From assembly GCF_014805685.1 (NCBI RefSeq), contig NC_060906.1, forward strand, positions 19,756,164 to 19,820,163: a stretch of DNA of 64,000 nt, in the 5' to 3' direction. Both the position numbers and the translations under genes were made by a program. The notes beneath the pieces are model-generated. The model ran no database searches, was not told the DNA's origin, and saw only the letters and a program-made list of their open reading frames with translations. Of this stretch, positions 31,302 to 60,244 are shown piece by piece. This DNA is from Silurus meridionalis. Lineage: Eukaryota; Chordata; Actinopteri; Siluriformes; Siluridae. Numbering within the stretch: the first letter of the stretch is position 1; each line of letters starts with the position of its first letter.

Positions 31302-31539
31302 GTTGGTTTGCTTTAAAATTACCTCTTGCTTACACTTTTTTTCCCTGAAGGTGAACAAACTCCACTGCACATAGTAAAATTGACCTGTTTCTTAGCATGA
31401 ATCTTGTAAATTGGTGTCTGGTGGAAACACTATTAGATTTCTAATCATTTAGTGGTCAAATTTTCTTAGCTGGTCCCTAAATATTAGTAATAGTAATATC
31501 TTCAGACAAATTCACATACACAATTTTACGGTAATTCTC

Positions 31540-31570
<31 letters not shown>

Positions 31571-31675
31571 AATCGGGCTTCATTTCCCGCAGAAACAAAG
31601 TCAGACAGTTCCATGGAAGTGTCTAACGTCACTGTGCAAAAACTGGATTTTTGTGCTTACTCTTAAAGCGGCAGC

Positions 31676-31757
31676 CGACGAGGATGGGATTCGAACCCAC
31701 GCGTGCAGAGCACAATGGATTAGCAGTCCATCGCCTTAACCACTCGGCCACCTCGTC
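31676..31757 (-). tRNA. tRNA-Ser (GCT)
   Basis: The only fully intact Ser(GCT) gene within the array units; identical to 22625-22706. The flank lacks a close T4. Confidence 0.93.
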
Positions 31758-31953
31758 ACATGGCGCGACCCAATATCCTGACGAAGCCCTATTTTTCAAG
31801 ACAGACCTAAGGACTTAAATAGTAATTGAAAAGAAGAAAATCTAAAAACACTATAAATGATAACTGTTTAAAAAGCCGCAGAATCTTGGGGTGACATAGC
31901 ACATGTTCATTCGGTTTTCCCAATGGCAACCGACACAGGGCGGGTAAAGGCCA

Positions 31954-32025
31954 TGCCGTGACCCGGATTCGAACCGGGGTTGCTGCGGCCACAACGCAGA
32001 GTACTAACCACTATACGATCACGGC
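31954..32025 (-). tRNA. tRNA-His (GTG)
   Basis: Identical to 29259-29330. Confidence 0.95.
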
Positions 32026-32334
32026 GTTAAACGCTTGCGGTGGCGCAAAAGGGATGTTTGCCCTGGAACGTAAACTACTGGCTGACGACATGGGCCACAC
32101 TGGGAGCTGTTCACCTCATTCGTCTTTCCTTCTGGTAACCATTTCAATGGTGTACAGCGTTGAGCTTTGTGAAAGTCAACTTACAAGCGTGACGCAAAAC
32201 GTGGCCAAAGTCAGATTTAGCGTGCTATGTTGAAAGCACCATGCCATGACTCTAATACCAGCTGGGGTAGCTGTGGCTCCTCGAGCAAAATGTGGATGCA
32301 GAATTCAACGCCCTTATTGAAGCAAAAACAAGGT

Positions 32335-32406
32335 TTCCCATACCGGGAGTCGAACCCGGGCCGCCTGGGTGAAAACCAGGAATCCTAACCGCTAGACCAT
32401 ATGGGA
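32335..32406 (-). tRNA. tRNA-Glu (TTC)
   Basis: Identical to 27854-27925; T5 downstream. Confidence 0.96.
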
Positions 32407-32530
32407 AACAGGCGTCAAACCTGATCACAAAGGGCTGTGTCAGATGAGGACCAACTTTGAATCCATTGAAACACATCCCTTTGATATCAGTGTGTCAAAC
32501 TGTGGCATCGTGCATAAGGTCAAAAAGAGC

Positions 32531-32601
32531 CGAGCCAGCCAGGAGTCGAACCTGGAATCTTCTGATCCGTAGTCAGACGTTATCCATTGCGCCACTGGCC
32601 C
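32531..32601 (-). pseudogene. tRNA-Arg (ACG) with 2-nt deletion
   Basis: It matches the Arg gene but lacks two bases between the D arm and the anticodon stem (AGTCAGACGTTATCC instead of AGTCAGACGCGTTATCC on +). This should break the tRNA core. Confidence 0.75.
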
Positions 32602-33015
32602 AAGCCTGAGCTACCTGAATGAGCTACTCACTCATTTTGATCCCCTTCATGAAACCGCGCCACTGGACGCGAGCCACGACCAAACCAAGAATTCAAAAGC
32701 ACAGCAAAAAATCACCTGAATTCAAGTTTGGGATGCTGTGTACATAGGCCGTTCTATTAGCCACTACTCTATGATGTTTTTATTTGCATTTATTTTACTC
32801 TGTTTTGCAGGCGTCCTAATCCAGAGAGTCATATAGTGAACCTTTGATCCAGTGAGCATAAAAAATTGTTGCTTTATCTGACAAGCAAAACTTTTAGATA
32901 GGGTATTAGCACAAGAATAGATAACTAATAAAACACTATGCAGCTTCAACCTAGCGTTTCGTCTGTGGATGGAGTTAGACTCAACAGGTAAAAACACACG
33001 CAAATAAACTCAAAG

Positions 33016-33096
33016 GACGAGGTGGCTGAGTTGTTAAGGCCGTGGAATGCTAACCCATTGTTCTCTGAAATTGTCGATTCAATCCCATCTTTGTCG
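33016..33096 (+). pseudogene. degenerate tRNA-Ser, array family
   Basis: As 28538-28619 but with one base missing in the T loop (GATTCAATCCC). It is the last array member on the right. Confidence 0.8.
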
Positions 33097-33588
33097 GTTG
33101 GTTTGCTTTAAAATTACCTCTTGCTTACACTTTTTTTCCCTGAAGGTGAACAAACTCCACTGCACATAGTAAAATTGACCTGTTTCTTAGCATGAATCTT
33201 GTAAATTGGTGTCTGGTGGAAACACTATTAGATTTCTAATCATTCAGTGGTAAATTTTTTTTTGCTGCTCCCTAAATATTAGTAATAGACAAATAGACAA
33301 AAGTCTTCAGACAAATTCACATACACAATTTTACTGTAATTCTCCCCAAATGTTCTTTGGGCTTTTCCCACTTCTTTAACCTCACCTTTCATTTCTATTT
33401 AGATATTCTAATACATTGTCAAAACAACTGGGAATAAAAATTATTGTTTTATCTGACAAGCAAAATTTTTAGATACAGTATAGCTAAAGAATAGATAACT
33501 ACTAAAACATTATGCAGCTTCATCTAAGCGTTCCGTCAGTAGATGGCGATATATTCAAAACGTAACACACGCAGATTGAACTTCGAAG

Positions 33589-33670
33589 GACGAGGTGGCC
33601 GAGTGGTTAAGGCGATGGACTGCTAATCCATTGTGCTCTGCACGCGTGGGTTCGAATCCCATCCTCGTCG
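33589..33670 (+). tRNA. tRNA-Ser (GCT)
   Basis: Intact 82-nt copy, discriminator G at 33670, T4 at about 33680. The upstream motif CCGTCAGTAGATGGCG (about 33534) is shared with other + strand Ser copies. Confidence 0.96.
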
Positions 33671-34433
33671 GTTTGTTTGTTTTAAAAATGACCTCTTGCT
33701 CAAACTCTTTACCTGAAGGTGAACAAACTCCTCTGCACAAAGTAAAATTGACTGGTTTATTAGCATGATTCTCGGAAATTGTTGGTCAAAATTTCATATC
33801 TGCTCCCTAAATAATAGTCAAATCAAATCGAATTTTATTTGTCACAAGGGCAACAGTGAATGGAATATAAAGTGAATGGAATGAGGAATAATAAACCAAG
33901 AAAAAAAGTAAAACTATAAAAATATAAAATATATGAAGATATATGTGAAAATATGTTTATACACATGGAGTTGATGACAGTAAAACAGTAAAAGTAAAGT
34001 TGATTAACGTGATTGTCTTTAAAGTGTCAATGTGCAGTATAAAGTGGTATAATAGTAATATCTTCAGATAAATTGACATACTGCATCAAACAGGAACTGA
34101 TATAAATACAGAAGATGCAATCTTTGATGTAGTATATCAGTTTGTCTCATACAGTATATTGGTTTGGGCATAAAACAGTTTGTGAGATACTACTGATCCA
34201 GAAATAAATGGAAATAATTAAATTGTAAATGAATGATGACCTCCATCCCAAGTTTTCACATTACACTCTCAGGTTACCTGTTTTCTTTCACTACCACATT
34301 TGTCTAACTAATTGCTAAAGAGATAGATTAGAACTTCCACATAACATCTGGTCATGTTCCTGATGGTATCAATTTCTACAATTACATCTGGTCATGTTCC
34401 GATTATGTATTAAAAAAAAAAAAAAAACAAAAC

Positions 34434-34440
<7 letters not shown>
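33671..34440. other. Ser-flank duplicate and repeat, no gene seen
   Basis: Bases 33690-33830 repeat the 3' flank of the array's Ser copies. Bases about 33826-33860 are the CAAATCGAATTTTATTTGTC repeat end, and the rest is AT-rich. A 19-bp phrase (ATTACATCTGGTCATGTTC) appears near 34345 in part and again near 34380. Confidence 0.5.

Positions 34441-34447
<7 letters not shown>

Positions 34448-34510
<63 letters not shown>
34448..34510. repeat. (TA)n microsatellite
   Basis: About 31 TA repeats preceded by an A-rich tract. Confidence 0.95.
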
Positions 34511-34516
<6 letters not shown>

Positions 34517-35895
34517 GAAGAATTACTGTTATCATTGTCAGTTCTTGATGATACAAACAAAACAAAAAATGTTATTGCAAAGCTCCACCGAAGCTGCACT
34601 TTATATCCTACATTCATCAAACTGTTCTTGAAAACTTTTTTTTCTATAGGAATGAACATAATCCTAATCAATGCATTGATTTTGTCTAAAATCTGACCTG
34701 GAGTTGTTTATAACTTATTAGACAAAAGCGAATACATTCGCAGCACAATAGCACCATCTACAGGCTGCTGATTTAGACAAACCAAATAATCGGTTGATTA
34801 AATAAAATTAATGTCAGTTTAATTAAAGCATTTTCTAAAGACATTTAAAAATGTCGATCTTAGGTTCAATGCTAAAGACATCAACACAATGAAATTACAC
34901 AATTGCCCCCATTATGTACAGATTCTGTTATTGGAAAATGAGTATATTTTTAGCAAATATTGTATTATAAAATTATCTTTCACCAGAGTGCAAATTACAT
35001 CATGTTATAATATCTATAATCTACGATCACAAATATACAATAAATTTTATAAGCATTTCTTTTATACTGCACGGGAATTACAAAACATCATGACCAACAG
35101 AATGGTTGAAACTGATCATTTTTGACAGAAATATATAATAAAAACAATGCCTAGAGTTCTTTTTATTACAAGAGTTAACACAATAATAAAATAACACAAT
35201 ATAAAAGAACAGAAAGGACTAAACAAACATGGGAAAAAGCAAATGTACAGCCTCAGCTTTATTTAATGGCCTTTACATCACTAAAACACAAGTTTCAGAC
35301 TGTTTTATCTGGCTTAGACTGATTTCACATTTTAGAATTCATTAACAAAAGCAAAATAAATTGTACAAAACATGAACTTGGGACGTTTTCACACTTGATT
35401 TGAATACCCGAGTCTGGGCTCAGAGCTGATTCTGGGCTCTGATTCTGGGCCCCCCTGCCAAAAGAAAAACCTTGAATGCATGGAATCATGAGGGGATACC
35501 TGAGGGGCATTCCCATAATTGTAAGTTATGTATTTATTGGGGTGACTGCAGTGCTTCAGTCTTTTAAAATTTATTTTATATTAGTAATAAAAACAACTTT
35601 CTCCCCAGCATCATGACAGTAGAAGCAGGAAGTAGCATCAAACATTGATGGTGTTACTCGGCATGTGGCTCTGAGCGTAGACAGTTTCAACACCTCATGC
35701 AGGTTCGGTTGAAGTGTGAAACCGACTTTTTATTGCAGACAAGAAGACTGGAAAAGGGCAAAGCATTTTTGGTTCTCAATCTTAAATACCTACCTTTGGC
35801 ATGACAACACAGTTATATGAAAAAATAATTTGGAATTCTAAAGGTGTTTAAAGCAGGTGGTGTGTTTAACTTTCATACAACAATAAAGACACATA

Positions 35896-35900
<5 letters not shown>

Positions 35901-35955
<55 letters not shown>
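35901..35955. repeat. (CT)n microsatellite
   Basis: About 27 CT repeats. Confidence 0.96.
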
Positions 35956-36526
<571 letters not shown>

Positions 36527-36708
36527 TTATAAAATACTGCGTTCGTTGGTCATTTTATCACTGAAAAAAGCATACACAAAGAAAAAACAACTACCGTTCA
36601 GACTACCGTTCATATAACTGCAGTCAGGGAGCCGCACTTTTCTTTGTGTTGCGTGTCTAATCGTACACTTACGGTATGGGTGGTGGGAGCGGTCATAATA
36701 ATATATGT

Positions 36709-36710
36709 AG

Positions 36711-36757
<47 letters not shown>
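36709..36757 (+). repeat. (GT)n microsatellite
   Basis: About 24 GT repeats. Confidence 0.95.
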
Positions 36758-36762
<5 letters not shown>

Positions 36763-37178
36763 AGGCCCATATTCAAACACAGAATCTCTTTACTGTATAG
36801 TCTTTTAGAGTATACAGTAAAATGTAAAGGCAAAATAACCTTAATATTACATTCCTTTATAAGTTTGCTAATTCAATTAATTGATCTTTACGCAGTGTGA
36901 TTCTGACTATCACTGAATTAATTTTCAGGTCGTTCTACTGTACAGTTTTAAAGAAACATAAACATCAGTGCATTTAAATTGCATATTCAAACACTCATAA
37001 AACATTTTCCTTTTATAGGTTTGCTTAATCTTTCAAAGAATTTTTATTTAGAGTATCAATGTCTATTATTCTCTAAAAGTTCAAGTCATTTTACTGTACA
37101 GTTTTTGATTAAAGTAAAGTCAAAAATCTCTCCAGCTTTTTCAACCATGTTTCATATTTATCATATAATATCACTGAT

Positions 37179-37180
<2 letters not shown>

Positions 37181-37241
<61 letters not shown>
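37181..37241. repeat. (TA)n microsatellite
   Basis: About 30 TA repeats, followed at about 37260-37345 by a degenerate TATG/TGTATG tract. Confidence 0.95.
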
Positions 37242-37244
<3 letters not shown>

Positions 37245-37812
37245 GTTTTGGGTACTTTTATTTATTTATATGTATGTATCATGTATGTGTACGAAAGTAT
37301 GTGCGTATGTATGCATGTGTGTATGTTTGTATGTATGTATCTTTGATTCAATCCAAACGCTGCTGCGTAGAAATGTGTGTATTTAAAAATGTGTGTTTTA
37401 AAAGTTACCTGTTGCTGGCTTACTTTCTATACCTAAAGATAAACAAACTCATAATATTTCAAATCTAAACTCTGCAACATGTAAAATTATTAGGGTTCTT
37501 TCATGGATTTCAGAAATTAGTGTCTGGTGAAAATGCTTTTGGATTTCTAATCATTCATGGGACAAATTCTCTAATTTGGTCCCCAAACTCTAGTAACATC
37601 CTCAGACAAACTTACATACTGCATCAAACAGGAACTGCATGTGTGTGGTATTATATTATTGAGCCTGATGCAGTATATCGGTTTGTGAGCAATTACAGCT
37701 AAATAAATAAAGAGAACATGTACCCTGATCTACATTATCTGAATTATAAACATATGATGACATTGTCAGCTTTTGTTAGAAATCCATTTAGAAACATAAA
37801 AAAAAAAGTATT

Positions 37813-37894
37813 GATGAGGTGGCCGAGTGGTTAAGGTGATGGACTGCTAATTCATTGTGCTCTGCATGTGTGGGTTTGAATCCCATCCTTGTTG
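37813..37894 (+). pseudogene. tRNA-Ser (GCT) copy changed only by C-to-T
   Basis: It aligns without gaps to the intact 82-nt tRNA-Ser. I count eight differences. All are C-to-T on the RNA-like strand and seven are at CpG: GATGAGG, AAGGTGATGG, AATTCA, CATGTGTGGG (two), TTTGAAT and CTTGTTG (two). One CpG (GGCCGAG) survives. The acceptor stem still pairs through G-U pairs, but the T-loop core is altered. Its upstream flank (37470-37640) matches the flank of other Ser copies. Confidence 0.85.
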
Positions 37895-38382
37895 AAAGAA
37901 ACATCTTAAAGCTTAATTGCAATTTCTGATGTGATCACTAAAATCCAGGTTTTAAAACTCCATCACAACTTCTAGCTCTCAGTCTCTGTGCCTGAAGGTG
38001 AAATAAAGGTGGTCCCTAAATAGTAGCAGTATCATCAAAATGGTGCAATAACGTGTGTGTGTGTTTTATATATAATATATATATATATAATGTGCAGTAG
38101 CAGTATGAATGTGTAAATTACACATTTGAATGAACATTTTTCTAATAGGAGTCAGGGCCGGTTATAGCTAATTATTTTAAAATGGGCTGGTACAAACAAT
38201 AGGTGGGCAATCAGTGATAATAGCGGCTCCAACACCTATGCCAGTTCTCCCCATAACTAATATTAAAATCTAAATCTTACGTTCATATCGAAGTTTGTGT
38301 TTGTTTGTTTTTTAATGTGCATGTTTCACATCCGGTCCTTTGTACGTCCCTGTCCGGCCCGCATGAGGCAAATCATAAATTA

Positions 38383-38795
38383 CAGGGATGCACCGAAAAT
38401 CTTCGGCCGGAATACCTAAATCACCGAAACAACACGGCAGAAACACAATTGTAATGACGCAATAAAAAAGCGCAGCAGCACACGGTTATCTGGATAAGAG
38501 CAACATGTCTGCCGTGTGAGGATAGCGGTTTGCAAAACATGCAATGCTGAAATTTCAAGAGGGGGGTTTAATTTATCACCTGAAATCCAAACATCCCGAT
38601 TGCCATTCTAAATATGAGAAGAATGCGGCGCAGAAAAGTAAAGTCAATCCGAGCATGCGCACTCCGTCTGTAGAGGACGTTTTTGAAAAGGCAGGAAAGT
38701 TTTCCAGTGATGGTGCCGAGGCAAAATGCAGAACACAAAAAATTATGGATTTCATTGTCTTTTGAATTGAATTTTCATTTCGGTGCATCCCTAAA
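38383..38795 (+). mobile_element. internally deleted hAT element with BED zinc-finger remnant
   Basis: The ends AGGGATGCACCGAAAAT and TTTCGGTGCATCCCT are inverted. The ORF 38544-38765 (73 aa) reads GGLIYHLKSKHPDCHSKYEK, the His/His part of a BED finger as in hAT transposases, then stops. It lies inside sequence resembling another hAT end (TTGCCCACCCCTG near 38860-38873), which suggests nesting. I could not match target duplications. Confidence 0.65.
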
Positions 38796-39325
38796 ATATT
38801 ATCGTTGGTGTGGCCCTCTGACACAATTCAGGTTTCTCATGTGGCCCCTTGTAAAATTAATTGCCCACCCCTGCGGTATATTCATTTCACGCACATGCGC
38901 ATTTGACGAAAATACCGTATTGAACTCAAGCGAAGTGAACACGCACATAAAAAAACCCACAAACAAAGTCTGTGTCTTCTACCCTGAAACACGTGAAATC
39001 AAAGCATTGATCTGTTCTGACTGACATTCATGTGAAAGAATCGCTTCGAGTGGCAACAACGGAATACGAGACAGATTTGAAGGGGATTGTTCAAGGCAAG
39101 GAATGCCAAAAGTCCCACTAAGTAACATGCATAGTAAAAGAAAAACGCTATTGTAAATTATTATATTTTTGTTTGTGGACTTGGTTGAACTGAGAGTTTG
39201 TGTGTGTGAGGCAGTGCACACAATGTTCATTGTTGAAAATGACTGTCCTGTGGTCTTACAACTGTAGGAGTCAATTTCTGTCATTATGTTGGTGTGTGAC
39301 ATTTACAATAAATCTGGCTGAACAG

Positions 39326-39328
<3 letters not shown>

Positions 39329-39388
<60 letters not shown>
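39329..39388 (+). repeat. (GT)n microsatellite
   Basis: About 30 GT repeats. About 90 bp further on, TGACTGGTTGGCCACCCCTGA (39480-39500) looks like the terminal end of another hAT relic. Confidence 0.95.
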
Positions 39389-39394
<6 letters not shown>

Positions 39395-39893
39395 GAAGGG
39401 ATGGGTGATGTTCATGCGTGCCCATGTGTATGATGTGGCTCTTTGCGGTAACACAGTAAAAAATGTGGCTCTCGGTCTCTGACTGGTTGGCCACCCCTGA
39501 TCTAAATCAATGTCACAAACATAGTTATATGCAGGATACAACTTGCATTGAGATGAAAAAAATAAATCTTGAATCCAATCTTGAATCCATAGTGCTAGCA
39601 TTAGTGCTAGACACGTCTTGGTTAATGGCTAACACTAGCACGTTTGATTCTTTAGCGTTTCATGTCCAGATTCAAGAATTTCTATTAAAAGGAGAAAATC
39701 CTGAAAATTCTGCATACCGAGGGAGTAAATGAATGAAGGATTGAAGGAATGAAGACATTTGTTAAAGTATGCTGTAGGACAGTTACAATTGAATAATTAC
39801 TATGTAGTGTACTTGTAATATCGAAAATTCAGCTATAGAGTGAAGCTGTAGCACAACAAAACAGGACCTTGTGCTTATTTATTTATTTATTTA

Positions 39894-41060
39894 AAAACTG
39901 TCCAGAACGGATTTGTCTGAAGTTTCTCTTCCTCCACCTAACCACATCCGATTGGTGAAAAAGCTCAGACTGATTAGGCAGGATCGATCAGGCCTCTCCA
40001 TCAACCTGCTTGCACAATAGCAAGCAACAAAACAATGGACATGTATGTGGACATGTATGTAATTATGTAAATCGATGTGTATAAATTATCGTTCATCGCT
40101 TGACAGGAAACAGTTATAACTGTAGCTGTCACTTGCTATTGTGAAAACATCGTCAGAGAGGCCAGACTAAACCATGTGGCTTGCTCAGAGTGCCTTTTCA
40201 ACGATCCTTAAATGCTCCCAGGACGCAGTGTTTGTCTCGATCCACCAGAGGGCGACGCTTTACCTCCACAAAGAAAACCAAATAAAGTACTTTTTCATGC
40301 ACTTTGTAACGACTAGTTTGTGAGCTTGTGCGCATAAAATGTTATTCCGATCTTTCTGTACATCCTCTGACACACACATTTCTGCATGCAAAAGAAACCA
40401 ATGTCAAGTGTGCATCAAGAGAGAAAGAGGAAAAAGCTTTTTGTGCCACATATGTGGTGTATGCAGTATATTTGCAAAAAACATGCAACCACCTCAGTAT
40501 ATTTTATGGTTCAAAAACGTATCTATATAGGTATATTTGCCCTAAACGTGTGGTATGAGCTCAGGCAATACACAAACACAGCAAATACAAGTTTAACATT
40601 TGTAATGTTCTGCAAGAGCTGAAGTTGATTAGATAAAAGACCTAATACAACATTAGGTGATAATATTATTGTAGATTTATAATGGAATTAAATGATCCTG
40701 GGATGTGAACAGACATTTTGAGGAGCAAGGGCTTTAGTAAAAAAAAAAAAAAAGGGGCACTTCTCATATTTATATATATTTTTTTCTGCACAAAACACCA
40801 AATATATTAACACAACTTACCAATTAATTTTAATTCTCTTACACTTACACTTACACTTACACTGAACAGCTTTAATCAAAAAGCCTGTCCTGTTTTCATC
40901 CCAAGACTTGTATTTACAGTTTGATTTTACATAGATCTTCTGCTGTTTGCCGTCACACTTTTACACCTGCAGAGTGCCTGTCAGAAGTTTGAAAACACGT
41001 AGTTGTTTCTTTTGTTTCTATGTAACAAACTATGTTATGTAACAATATGAAGATTGTTCT
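39894..41060 (+). pseudogene. direct relic of the papola last exon and 3' UTR
   Basis: From 39894, AAACTGTCCAGAACGGATTT encodes KLSRTDLSEVSLPPPNHIRL and then VKKLRLIR. This is close to papola exon 26 (60149-60244, KLSSSDLSEVVLPPPNHVQV) but lacks the three codons NSI and does not keep the stop in phase. Similarity continues through the 3' UTR. CTCCATCAACCTGCTT is at about 40003 and GGCTTGCTCAGAGTGCC at about 40178, versus 60558. ACCAGAGGGCGAC is shared, and 40860-41050 matches 61265-61490. Several deletions are present, including the (CT)n tract. It is in direct orientation, unlike the relic at 34520-36545. Confidence 0.85.
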
Positions 41061-41820
41061 TCAATTTTTCTTCGATCTCCGATTTTAAAAATCTTCTTTT
41101 TTTTTTTTTTTTCCATGATGGATAAAACTCCAGCCAACTGTTTGCTCTTTAAATAACACTTACAGAGTTTGTAATGGTAGCCATGGTTCAGTATTCCTAT
41201 CATCCAGAATAAGTCTCAAACCTTCCCAGCTCCAAACAACCACAAACCATTAAGCTTTTACCTCCATGTTTGAGTGTGGGGTAAAGCAGTCTGCTAACAT
41301 CTACTTTTCTGTTCTCTGTCTACATACATTCTTCAATTAGAGACAGACACTGTAAAATCTGGACTTATCTGTTCTTCATTTGACCAAATCTTGTTTAGCT
41401 TTTTACCTATTTTGTTACATATAAACAAAAGTGGCATTCTTTTGTGTCAAAAACAAAAGTCTTCTCTTACCATTGTTGTCTCTGTTTTGTAAAATGTTTA
41501 CCTTGAAGGGTGCTCATCAGCCTTATACACACACACACATACACACACATTCTTTCTTTTCATTTTGATGATTTTGGCTTACAGCTAATGAAAACCCAAT
41601 ATTCAGTATCTCAGAAAATTAGAATATTGTGAAAAAGTTTAATACTGAAGACTCGTGGTGTCGCACTATAATCAGCTAATCAACTCAAAATACCTGCAAA
41701 GGTTTCCTGAGCCTTTAAACTGAGTCTCAGTCTGGTTCAGGCTACACAATCATGGGGGAAGACTGCTGACTCAACTTTAAAACAAATCAACTTTTGAATG
41801 ATGTTGTAATTTCTTGAGAT
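41061..41820. other. intergenic DNA, repeat fragments only
   Basis: CCATGTTTGAGTGTGGGGTA and CATTTGACCAAATCTTGTTT, near 41270-41400, resemble internal parts of a fish Tc1-type repeat on the minus strand. I see no gene. Confidence 0.4.
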
Positions 41821-41823
41821 GCG

Positions 41824-41932
<109 letters not shown>

Positions 41933-42409
41933 TCCCAATATAAATGTGTGCCCCAAGTGTATACATCAAATATGCCTATTATTCCTTGAATCCACAAAAA
42001 TCAAGGCAGCTTGCTTCAGTGTTGCCACCCCTAATAATTCCCATGCCACCCCTTTTGCCACCCCATAAATGATTGTATAATATTTTCTAATTTTTCAATA
42101 ATTTTCTTCCGCCCCTTGCTCATGTAAACCAATTTTTCTCACCTTTTATAAATGACTTATAAATCTGGTATAAATGACGTGTAAATCGAAAAACAAGAAA
42201 GCAAACATGTCGCGCTCTACAAGTGCTCAAATGTTTATCACTTTCTTCTGTTCATTTCTCTTTTATTTTTGATTCCATCTGGCAGCTAATGGTAATATGT
42301 TGATGTACATATGTAATACCTCTATTCTTGTGGTTTTTAACAAACAAACAAACAAACAAATGGCCTTTGTATCACACTCAAAAAATAGTCACTTAACAAA
42401 GAATGAGGA

Positions 42410-42592
42410 AGGTGATGACGTAAGACGGAAAGGGCGGAGTTTCTGCTCGGGCCGTTGCCTAAGCGCCATGTTGGTGTAAACAAAGGAACCTGTAGGTAAA
42501 AACGCACTCTAACTGTTATCGGAACTGTAAGTTTCCAGTGGGTGTCGAGGTTTCCGGGATTCTGATAGGGGGACGTTCATAGTGTCTTTGTG
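42410..42592 (+). promoter_or_regulatory. likely papola promoter and non-coding exon 1
   Basis: Within 80 bp there are a CRE-like TGATGACGTAAG, a GC box AGGGCGGAG and CGCCATGTTGG, which resembles a YY1 site. Housekeeping promoters often combine these. Candidate donors for a 5' UTR exon are ACT/GTAAGT (about 42526) and TTT/GTGAGT (about 42590). No in-frame ATG was found before the next exon. Confidence 0.5.
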
Positions 42593-42669
42593 AGTATGTC
42601 TTCCACTTGTTTTCAATATATTAAAGTTGCTCAGAAAGCAAACTGAAGAGGTCTGTGGCAACTCCGAGT

Positions 42670-42745
42670 TGGTTAGCGTATCTTAGCCTAGCGTAGCTTA
42701 GCTTAGACTAGCGTAGCTTAGCCTAGCGTAGTTTAGCCTAGCTAC
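42670..42745 (+). repeat. TAGCGTAGCTTAGCC minisatellite
   Basis: About six imperfect copies of a 10-15 bp unit built from TAGC, (C/G)TAG and CTTAGC lie just downstream of the presumed papola promoter, in its first intron. Confidence 0.85.
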
Positions 42746-43357
42746 TCGGAGAGGCTGGACAACTCATTCAAAATAGATGTACTACACAATATCCAGGCTC
42801 GGAAAAGACCACTCTTTTTTTTTATATACATCGTTTAAATCTTCCCTGAAACATAACCCCTGTTTTAGACCAGCCTTTACATGCTCACAGTTTACTATCA
42901 GGGATGTGTGTAAAAAAACCAACAACAGGATCTCACTAGATATCTAACGCATTAAGTTTAGTATACATTATAATATATATTAATATTAAAATGTTATTTT
43001 TCTACCACTGTTAAGTGCATTGCTTAGTCAGACGTAATGCTTTTGGGATAAATCCATGGTTGGGTTTTGTGGTACTATATATTATATGAGAATAGATATT
43101 CACGCAGAGCTGGTTTTAGTTAAATATTATTTAAATAATATGTATATAAATATGTAAATTAGTAATGAATATGCTATAATATACAGATTACATTTTTTTC
43201 CACTGGAAGTGTAAAAGTGATTCAAATCAGTTTAATTGTTTATAACTCAGGCAATTATTAAAGAAAGTCTTGACAGTAACTAATATACAATATTATGCAA
43301 ATGCATTCAAGCTTTTCATGAAGCAATTGTTTGATCAAAGCACAAAATCTATTGTAA

Positions 43358-60244
<16,887 letters not shown>

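Larger units (their letters stand above)
26439..33096. repeat. tandem tRNA array, unit about 1.79 kb
   Basis: The order tRNA-Ser, His, Glu, Arg (all minus) plus a degenerate Ser (+) repeats nearly identically. tRNA-Glu copies start at 26613, 27854, 29640, 30536 and 32335. Full-unit spacings are 1786 and 1799 bp. The 29640 to 30536 step is short because of the N gap. The first unit is incomplete: it lacks Arg and the 5' half of the degenerate Ser, joined at GATATCAG/CCGTGG near 26770. The 5' flank, spacers and poly-A tracts are duplicated too. Confidence 0.9.

Noticed and set aside
27459..32233. Repeated 91-97 aa ORF (TRIRTGVAAATTQSTNHYTI…)
   Set aside because: Its first third is antisense to tRNA-His and the rest is array spacer; it recurs only because the unit is duplicated.
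28288..33003. Repeated 79-107 aa minus-strand ORF (ESNSIHRRNARLKLHSVLLV)
   Set aside because: It is spacer sequence repeated with the array and partly antisense to the degenerate tRNA-Ser; no domain is recognised.
26439..33096. CRISPR-like array
   Set aside because: The repeats are 1.79-kb units made of tRNA genes in a eukaryotic genome; no short repeats with unique spacers.
34369..34696. IYIYIYIY ORFs on both strands
   Set aside because: (TA)n translation; the same applies near 37200, 41850 and 56200.
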